Shown here: piece after piece, positions 60,201 through 64,000 of the stretch
Position numbering within the stretch: position 1 is the stretch's first letter
Layout of the letters: every line of letters starts with the position of its first letter
NCBI RefSeq assembly: GCF_034259325.1
Contig: NZ_JAXIVS010000026.1
Span: 24,712-88,711, forward strand
Direction: 5' to 3'
DNA: 64,000 nucleotides
Origin: Hyalangium ruber
GTDB lineage: Bacteria > Myxococcota > Myxococcia > Myxococcales > Myxococcaceae
Program-made: the position numbers and the translations under genes
The notes under the pieces: generated by a model
The model's input: the letters and a program-made list of their open reading frames with translations, nothing else
The model's database searches: none
Told to the model about the DNA's origin: nothing

Positions 60201-62885
60201 CCAGGGGCTGAGACCCTCACTGACGTTGGTACCCTCACCTGGCGTTCTACTTACGACAACAACGGCAACCTCCAAACCTTCACCGACGCGAAGAGTCAAT
60301 CCACAGTCTCTGTCCACGGGCTGTTGGATCGATTGGAGTCTCGCACTTTCTCCAACCACGCTCTGCCTCGAGCCCTGCCCTCTCTGGAAGCCCAAGCTTT
60401 CACCTACGACGGGAACGGCAATCTCACTCACACAGTTGAAACCAAGCTCACCGAGACAGGGATTGTCCAACAGACCACCGTCCGCACTTACAACCGTCTG
60501 GACAGACTTGAGGAAACCCAACTTCCTTCGGGCAAACACCTCACCTTCGAATACGATCCTGCGGGGCAGCGCAAGCGCGTCACAGACCCAGACGGCATCT
60601 CGACTCGCTATACTTACGATGCCCTGGGCAGGCTCTCTTCGGCATCGATCCCAGAAGGAACCACCTCATTCACCTACTGGCCAGACTCGTTGCCCAAGGC
60701 ATCGCTCCTGCCCAACCAACTGACCGAGCATCGCTGCTACGACGCTGCAGGCCAACTATTGACTCTCATACTTGCGCGCGGAGCCATCTCCGAGGACTGC
60801 ACGCCAAGAGGAGCTCTGCTTAGCCGCTTTTCCTATAAATACACCAGACACAGTAACCGTCTGCAACAGACGGAGACACACACCGCCCCAGACACTGGAG
60901 TATTGACTCCGCCAGAGACAACCATGTACGGGTACGATGCCATCGACAGGCTTACGGGAGTTGCATACCCGGACGACCGGGCAATCCTTTATCATCTGGA
61001 TTCCGTCGGGAATCGTATTGGTGAACGCGAGGCGCCATTCTCCGCCCTCTCCTCTCTGGGACCCGAGGCCTTCCATTCCCTGCCTTCAAATCAATTTTCA
61101 CGCAACACTTCTGCCACCTACAATCGCACCGACTGGTTGCTAACTTTGTCTGATTCGCTGGACACCTCACACAATCGCCAACTCACCTATGACGCCAATG
61201 GCAATCTCTCCTCACTTATCTCTCCTGCCCGCTCACGAACCCTCTCGTGGGACATCCGCAACACTCTTACAACTGTGTACGACAACAACCAAGAAACAGG
61301 CCGCTATGATTACGATGCTAACCTCCAGCGCATATGGCGCCGCACTACACAAGAGAGCGTAGAGTATCTGCTGGACGAGGACTTCGTCCTCCAAGAGGTC
61401 GACACCCTCCAGTTGGCAAGGCGCCGATATCACTACGCCCAGCGCCCACTAGCAGTCACCGACACTACGGCTGCCAGTTCGACTACACGTTTACTCCACA
61501 ACGACAGCCTAGGCAGCGTGTCCGATACCACCTCTCCTACAGGAGAAGTGGTGGCCACGAGAAAATACGATGCATGGGGCAGTCCTCGTGAGGGGATGCC
61601 ACCGTCTGCCAGCGACTTCAAACTTGGATTCACCGGACACCAGTACGATGTGGAGACAGGCCTTACCTATGCACGTGCTAGGTATTACGACACTGCCCTA
61701 GGGAGGTTCATCAGCAGAGATCCATTCGAACTGTCACAGACTGCTGCGCCAAATCTGCACAGATACGTGTACGCAGCCAACAATCCAACCCTTTACACAG
61801 ATCCGAGCGGAGAGGTGGTCCCACTCATTCTTGTGGGGGCAGCTCTCATTGGGGCAGAACTCAACTTCTTCAGACAAGCCGAACAGAACCAAGCGATTTC
61901 CCTCTCGGATGCTGCATCACAAACCGAATGGGACCAAGTGGCTGTCTCTGGCGCAGCCGGAGCTGCTGTTGCAGGTGCGTCAATTGCATCGGGAGGGGCA
62001 GCAACCGCATTCGCTGCCCAGCTTGGAGCAGGTGCCGTGTTTGCAGGTGCAGTAGGCGGGGTTGCTGGTGGAGCAATTGGAGGCGGGCTTAACTCGCTCT
62101 CTGAGCAAGCCATTGATGTAAGAGCTGGCCGTCGCATGGCCGTAGACGTAGGCGAAGCGGCACGGAGCGCGGGTACCGGAGCGCTGCTTGGTGGAACATT
62201 GGGCTCAATAGCAGGAGGCGCCATCCACGCCAGAAGTGTACTCGTTAGCTTGGGTGATGACCTAGGTAATGCGGGTGCACGCGGCTTGCAGGAAGGAGCA
62301 ACTGAAGCAGTCCAAGGGGGCACAACCGTAACGCGCAGCTTGTCGGCCACAGTTCTCCCAGCATCTTCACCAGTCGCCGGCATCGGTCAACGTGTGACAG
62401 AGGTTGTTGAAGCACCTATCGCGGAAGCCTCGTCCATAGCAAGGGCACCATCTGTGTCCACGAGTCCAGCCAGGCCAACTCTTGCTCAGGTTCGAGCACT
62501 CCGCAATCTTGGAGTCAACCGCGAAGGTCGACGGGCAGTCTTCGAAGGGAAACAAGCTGCGTTCACTCAGCCCACCAAAAAAGGAGATGCAACGATTGGC
62601 AGCGTTCAGATCATTGGACCTCGGCTGCGCAGCGGGATCATTAGCGTACACAACACGAACGGGGGCGGCCTTAGTGCGTTCACTCGGTTCCGCAGCACCT
62701 CGCAGACCGTAGCAAAATCATTTGGCTTAAAAGAACTTGAACTGTATGGTGGAGCGGTAATCAACCCCAAAATCGAAGCTATGCTAACGAAGTTCGGGTT
62801 TCAGCGCTGCAGAATCCCCATACCAGAAGCACTCGGTGCAGATGGTGAAATGGATGCACTTTCCAAGGTTTTCCCTGTCGACTAA
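51291..62885 (+). CDS. RHS/YD-repeat polymorphic-toxin-type protein (3864 aa)
   Basis: ATG 51291 is preceded by GGGAGG. A short hydrophobic start (VPVLMVVLAALPAT) is a probable signal peptide. Residues ~40-200 are coiled, with a transglutaminase-like domain at ~270-430. Its expected Cys position reads GNDADLS and the His position reads RVWVEAY (~405), so it looks inactive. Invasin-like Ig (Big_1) segments follow (~900-1260). A DUF6531-type region begins near 1574 (KDVSTVDGHLVRQTVDLEV). Dozens of YD repeats (YDxxGNR, YDALGR) form the RHS shell up to the core motif RYYDTALGRFISRDPFE (~3464), ending NNPTLYTDPSGE. After this come a Gly/Ala-rich membrane-like segment (~3510-3660) and a ~135-residue variable tip (3727-3864). 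GC falls sharply over the last ~2.5 kb. RHS proteins encapsulate and deliver C-terminal toxins. Confidence 0.92.
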   Translation: MVPVLMVVLAALPATPPSSRQVDLTPPPPQMQVDWNAVHARTRSFEEAHARHRASEQTLARSGTRELLETAGALCIEPPGFWDRLLPGGSDSDETLAACRKAAEQTEQASATLAQGRDAARRYLDAVAARLEASSSPYKEELLARVERQRTLLSERSAEADALAQRTAAALRGGGDSFSERLSWRWRSSEEEEDAARLLSAFQARLRNWEAPEQPILGAELTYVQGGVEAGPLPTEQMTPAYLAGASSPALDDSSEGREVELSPELRAKAQELGTARAAYDFVKNEARLDWYFGSLKGSTQTLRDRRGNDADLSALLVALLRAQGTPARFVHGTVELSLAQVAAAMGLLTGDEVAQLDAAATGGAPFTLSTESRDRALKALTAAAIPYEPVVRNGTVTAVRLVRVWVEAYVDFAEYRGVGGGTVGRQWVALEPSLLGRAKAAVTPPQLDAFTALGETPDTLTAAWLSAPTSQSMVEYVRERVETHLSAHRPDLFYSQVLWTVVPRREELPLLPGSLPYEVVAVHGESAFLPESLLQRVRLTAWNEAGALLELTLPLHQLTGHRTVLTHRPATEADAQLVQAAGGLYAAPASLVEVIPVLRVNGRELAQGSRSVGLGTEYHWALEVLLPGGGLRRIDNRVVAGNVVAIGAGAPGNAYQAPAGLEEGDLDGAAPRFLYARAAAYANAWTQGEEELARLLQVLPVRPTANFVFVQNQLQVDAVLGVRRRLVWKGLEVDADFRAMSPLELVPGRGAALLRLSGYEGSFQEARILTEATQEPAVASVSVLQEAAARGVPVLHLLPGAPEGLGQLSATAEVLRDVEEQLALGREVHIPATPLTLENWTGTGFIARDPATEEGGYFLSGQVSGGQTIRSPHLWTDAQLAELLSQPDAPLSTNDTSQVARIVKLSATDFQSGTVGKPLTRPLTVFVTTQEGIPIRGAQVTFQTADASRPLFRRRDEPQAAPVGQLTVLTDVTGRAAVDALPDTLIERLSFLEPNQPFDQFLGLNVVTASVAGPGGVLALDEPFQFVGRPDAVAHLIPLMTDFENDVGLELGRSLVFTAKDQYGNLLANQTVRWTCDRNTARFIDALAPGPRTVQFLGSDPQRQLPTLEQKTTTFGQSAAGFITGMDTGLYKVTASIGTVSTQFRIEAWPQSRYAFRLASPERALAHGVWGTSTPEPVIAELLRRGGEDGSGNWVRVKGTEPDIGFARVHMYIRDNATGVLLSHETATPSQVGTSPMVTVDRDDNVVFWPHYLLKNGTQLVQFTAEVQPFGIEGSRDCCHESFQARIHSQEAELSLARMRADGTETPVNGCGAIAPADQSLLFSVNNPASYPLYARIVQEPRRAGETLVELSGLGNLPRDPSDGASRVMTAQRPTRMVLPIRQGTRGGRVRLELLAPDPRISPVARTKIGEVEATLDFDTPSFAAPEGTLSAKLVLAVRNFESAATPEDPEDVVSPRATVKPIPIPAGLKFCPGDSGRVRVYSGQALLAAADVIASPATGLGVTPVGPETPVPSQPLPGVLFVDVPPGDPVGQQVRIEFARAGAPTEPLQVRRLTLDTRIEDASALAVGHTFVKDVSTVDGHLVRQTVDLEVPGRRPSLQLTRSYTNRAHEAGPLGRGWSHNQGGYVQATQDAELNVFRYMVVGGEGSGQVFECGPEQTQCRAQRGFHGTFRGETAGTGAETYRQLVFRAQDGTEYRYGRARSTEEGVRHPLMSIRSALGREMVLEYGGESLDFELTRVWEPGNRRFLEFSYARPAGARRLMLTRVDLLENPAAPTRLAADVTGTPLGVCLAYRYNPLGDLESARRYAGGCPSGEDVPALREERYTYAGGEEEDLQTNLVAWTDANGNTTRYEYYGRGDALPGEADFLRFGDKQERVRRVIEPLDAVTEFTYRLVPRSLPLFGQTVQAFETEVRGPRPEVPATVYRMDRYGGVVDVERPLSPGVSARTSAVWNALHVRRDAEQDARGRHVRLKYDALGRLVERRTDLPVLAASGAGGPTEPVRDAADTVLDVAVEKWSHDISFGTPVCQMDAEGRITLHTVDSNGQNPRTGLPTGTGLLLATRRLSTVVPRAQATSDASCQELASALPQSPEDIVTRQEYCAVQGGPCPDGALPGDLSATVDGNGNRSAITAYDVYGYVHTQSVTVETSRQVTTTRTYDARGRLLRESDTFGHETVQTYDGLDRPTSVARLNSKGGSPSLTQQREYYPGGQLQREYHLATGFERHYTLDALNRVRLITESGGGLAGPLVTEYRYDEAGNRVSAIDRRGVETATEYDFGDRPVRVRVAAAPGGTFLAQNGVEGPVGQGGVVATYGYDAAGNRVFETDLHGHRTDYGLDSLYRVVRAQGPEVPGADIDAPARTYETLTRYDLVGNKTRSTDGNGHVTAMMYDFANRLVHTVDPVSRVEERAYDRNGNPKLERWLAGGVEQRRRSALYDGLNRPRRVDETFPTLNGETLTYTAQTAYDDANNTVWTRDARGFVTVVLKDDLDRAYQQTMDVGNAPGALLARQPDDPRLDTALNLTIHFEYDPHGHLAAQVDALGRRTEEDHDALGRKMEQRRPMGVTESFLYDGEGHAIQHTDGRGIVRRTGYDLAGRPALEQLVESLSSNGTVLTTLQRMHLDMPDEDGLVRVVEWDARNASTTSVLDGMHREVSVVDALNHIRESRFDAQNLRVSRDAKGQTTRYNYDASGRPTAQFDFEAGGAAARYSQSTTYDDAARQHTLFDRRGIPTVRLHDGLGRLLRETRGDGNTLRTESTIYNAASQPVAHTDPNNYTHLNLYDAAGRLLEETRGTGTPVEARTRHTYDAMGNRVSTRSPRETGVPYTTRWTYDDLNRQVREEDALGNATLIAYDAMGSRLCVKRPLGQPALGHAQASGLSLSQLQSLACEGTHTTRYTYDEQGNLTGVTDALGGHYSFIYDATRNLVAKQDANGSLTTFEYDVLGQRTAEHVHLDEHPRLTATNRNAVPLFEPGAETLTDVGTLTWRSTYDNNGNLQTFTDAKSQSTVSVHGLLDRLESRTFSNHALPRALPSLEAQAFTYDGNGNLTHTVETKLTETGIVQQTTVRTYNRLDRLEETQLPSGKHLTFEYDPAGQRKRVTDPDGISTRYTYDALGRLSSASIPEGTTSFTYWPDSLPKASLLPNQLTEHRCYDAAGQLLTLILARGAISEDCTPRGALLSRFSYKYTRHSNRLQQTETHTAPDTGVLTPPETTMYGYDAIDRLTGVAYPDDRAILYHLDSVGNRIGEREAPFSALSSLGPEAFHSLPSNQFSRNTSATYNRTDWLLTLSDSLDTSHNRQLTYDANGNLSSLISPARSRTLSWDIRNTLTTVYDNNQETGRYDYDANLQRIWRRTTQESVEYLLDEDFVLQEVDTLQLARRRYHYAQRPLAVTDTTAASSTTRLLHNDSLGSVSDTTSPTGEVVATRKYDAWGSPREGMPPSASDFKLGFTGHQYDVETGLTYARARYYDTALGRFISRDPFELSQTAAPNLHRYVYAANNPTLYTDPSGEVVPLILVGAALIGAELNFFRQAEQNQAISLSDAASQTEWDQVAVSGAAGAAVAGASIASGGAATAFAAQLGAGAVFAGAVGGVAGGAIGGGLNSLSEQAIDVRAGRRMAVDVGEAARSAGTGALLGGTLGSIAGGAIHARSVLVSLGDDLGNAGARGLQEGATEAVQGGTTVTRSLSATVLPASSPVAGIGQRVTEVVEAPIAEASSIARAPSVSTSPARPTLAQVRALRNLGVNREGRRAVFEGKQAAFTQPTKKGDATIGSVQIIGPRLRSGIISVHNTNGGGLSAFTRFRSTSQTVAKSFGLKELELYGGAVINPKIEAMLTKFGFQRCRIPIPEALGADGEMDALSKVFPVD

Positions 62886-62904
62886 ACCTAGCTGGTAAAT
62901 CCTC

Positions 62905-63168
62905 ATGGACGACTTCAGAAAATACGAAGCGATGCGGGACAACGGGGCCAGCCCTTCTGATGTCTATTATCATGCGAGAACCGATGGCATAGACAGCGTC
63001 AGCATGATTCGCATGCTACGGAAAATATTCAATCTCTCCCTCTTGGAAGCAAAAGAAATAACTGTAGGCACTTCAAGCCAAACAACTCCCTCCCTAAATG
63101 AGTCACAAGAAAAATTGGCTCCTGCTCTCGAAAAAGCATTGAAGAAGTACGATGACGAAGCGCAGTGA
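62905..63168 (+). CDS. Candidate immunity protein for the RHS tip
   Basis: This is an 87-residue acidic protein beginning 19 bp after the RHS stop, at the position where Rhs immunity genes normally lie. The core HARTDGIDSVSMIRMLRKIFNL then SLLEAKEIT resembles the helix-loop-helix of ribosomal protein L7/L12 C-terminal domains (xxGLxLxEAK), seen also in stand-alone small proteins. The C-terminal third is a charged helix (ALEKALKKYDDEAQ). GC is low (bases 63061-63120 hand-counted at ~43%). Immunity is inferred from position and composition only. The ribosome-binding site is weak. Confidence 0.65.
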   Translation: MDDFRKYEAMRDNGASPSDVYYHARTDGIDSVSMIRMLRKIFNLSLLEAKEITVGTSSQTTPSLNESQEKLAPALEKALKKYDDEAQ

Positions 63169-63197
63169 GGACTACAACCTCGTTTCGGAGGATTCAG

Positions 63198-63347
63198 ATG
63201 AGCGACATCACTGTCTTCAGCGTTTTAGAGGGTGTTGAGAAGAGAGAGCAGGCCCAAAAATGTGGTGCGCCCCAGCATCCCACCGAGCGCGAGAACCTTG
63301 CACTCGGCCAGTCTGGCGACTGCCTCCGCTGTTGCTCTATCAGGTAA
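63198..63347 (+). CDS. Very short ORF after the putative immunity gene, possibly a remnant
   Basis: This is a 49-residue frame with a good GGAGG site six bases before ATG 63198 (MSDITVFSVLEGVEKREQAQ). It contains three cysteines but no recognisable fold and ends just before the inverted-repeat element. It may be a truncated gene broken by mobile DNA. I would not insist that it is expressed. Confidence 0.3.
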   Translation: MSDITVFSVLEGVEKREQAQKCGAPQHPTERENLALGQSGDCLRCCSIR

Positions 63348-63371
63348 CACACGGAGCGTACGACTCACTAA

Positions 63372-63479
63372 TACTACTGTGTCATAAACATCTGGATTCC
63401 CCTTGGAAAAGCACTGAGCTAACGGTTCGTCCAGCACACCGCTTTCTGAGGGAATCCAAACCTTTATGACACCGCAGTA
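63372..63479. repeat. 108-bp inverted-repeat element, MITE-like or abutting insertion-sequence ends
   Basis: The 30-bp left arm (63372-63401, containing GTGTCATAAA and TGGATTCCC) matches the reverse complement of the right arm (63450-63479) at 25 of 30 positions, around a 48-bp spacer. The shared core is terminal-inverted-repeat-like. No coding sequence lies inside, and no clear target-site duplication was seen. Confidence 0.7.
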
Positions 63480-63538
63480 TCAAGACTACCTAGTTAGTTG
63501 TGTAGAGACCTCGGAATGTGCTCTACCCCGCAGGTAGG

Positions 63539-63896
63539 ATGACGCCTGCCCAGATGCGCAAGCTGGATTCGGAGCTGCGCGAGTATGATGGTGGCCCGCA
63601 TGGGGCGAGTGGAGCGCCGCCGGGCCATGGAGCAGTACCTGCAGGGGCTGCTGCTGGACGGCGAGCGCAAGAGCGTGGAGCCGATGGCGGGGCGACTGGT
63701 GGATAAGCCACACGAACGCGAGGCGATGCGGCAGCGGCTGCAGCAGTGTGTGGCGGTGGCCGCCTGGAGCGATGCCGAGATGCGCCGGCGGCTGGCGCAG
63801 CTGTTGTCGCTAGTGGCAGGAGCAAGGGCGCGACGGCGCGCGGTACACTTGCTGGCCTACAACCTGTTATCAGTTTATAGGCTCTCAGGAAAGTAA
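63539..63896 (+). pseudogene. IS701-family transposase fragment, frameshifted
   Basis: The first frame from ATG 63539 reads MTPAQMRKLDSELREY, the typical N-terminus of IS701-type transposases. After about 63584 the similarity continues in the +1 frame as VARMGRVERRRAMEQYLQGL, LLDGERKSVEPMAGRL and MRQRLQQCVAVAAWSDAEMRRRLA. Downstream of ~63800 the sequence (RRRAVHLLAYNLLSVYRLSGK, then stop) no longer follows that family, so the fragment appears cut and joined to other DNA. The DDE catalytic domain is absent. It is a dead remnant. Confidence 0.75.
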
Positions 63897-64000
63897 TGTC
63901 AGGGCTGGCGGGATCGGAAGCTCCGAACTCTGCCACAGGCGGCGCAGGAAGGAGTCGTCCCGGCAGATGGCGTCGAGCTCAGCCTCGACGACTGCTGCAA
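63885..64000 (-). CDS. C-terminal end of a leftward gene, unidentified
   Basis: An open frame enters from the right edge and stops at 63885-63887. Its visible end reads VVEAELDAICRDDSFLRRL then WQSSELPIPPALTLLS. The composition is protein-like, but 38 codons are too few to identify it. It overlaps the last bases of the transposase remnant on the other strand. It could be another transposon fragment. Confidence 0.3.
   Translation of the reverse strand, partial: AAVVEAELDAICRDDSFLRRLWQSSELPIPPALTLLS

Noticed and set aside
63225..63437. Leftward 70-codon frame after the immunity candidate
   Set aside because: It starts inside the inverted-repeat element, lacks a ribosome-binding site and gives no recognisable protein.

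Overview
The window reads as chromosomal DNA of a myxobacterium, most likely of the Archangium/Cystobacter/Stigmatella type. This is inferred from very high GC with strong third-position bias, a Ser/Thr kinase fused to an AAA/TPR signalling module, a PAS/GAF histidine kinase, a sigma-54 activator with a V4R sensor, an alternative sigma-32-like factor, and several giant or low-complexity proteins. There is no rRNA, tRNA or CRISPR array, and the genus is not proven.

Layout. 1-346: 5' part of a leftward DUF4159-like exported protein. 404-4540: a rightward run of two small membrane proteins, an anchored double lectin-like-fold protein and an enlarged ketoacyl synthase. 4549-6246: leftward lipoprotein and sigma-32-like factor. 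6315-8756: DEAD-box helicase with three DbpA-like RNA-binding domains. 8804-15983: XRE regulator, glutamate dehydrogenase, PAS/GAF histidine kinase, threonine dehydratase and a secreted HExxH peptidase. 16121-20422: a 1433-residue repeat-rich protein. 20501-27657: YceI protein, DODA-type dioxygenase, V4R sigma-54 activator, rhomboid-like membrane protein, thiolase and small proteins of unknown function. 27670-31386: kinase/ATPase/TPR protein.

The right half is dominated by two giant secreted-protein genes. The first (31854-48689, 5611 aa) joins an HExxH metalloprotease-like head, squalene-cyclase-like QW repeats, CARDB and Ig-like modules, FlgD-like 'SPNGDG' modules and two propeller-like regions. 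The second (51291-62885, 3864 aa) is an RHS/YD-repeat polymorphic-toxin-type protein with an apparently inactive transglutaminase-like domain near its start and a variable AT-richer C-terminal tip. A small candidate immunity gene and transposon debris follow it. A response regulator and P5C dehydrogenase (pruA) lie between the giants.

The most interesting observation is in the non-coding DNA. Both giant genes are preceded by the same tandem motif, GGACTCCCCG with a second near-identical copy exactly 21 bp downstream. Each is followed by a similar GGACCGG-N4-TGCA element that satisfies the GG-N10-GC spacing of a sigma-54 promoter. This suggests one regulator controls both giant surface or secreted proteins. 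The 3' end of the RHS gene, the putative immunity gene and the IS701 remnants show the AT shift expected of exchanged toxin tips. The remaining metabolic genes (gdh, ilvA, pruA, thiolase) fit an amino-acid-consuming predator but are not organised as one operon.
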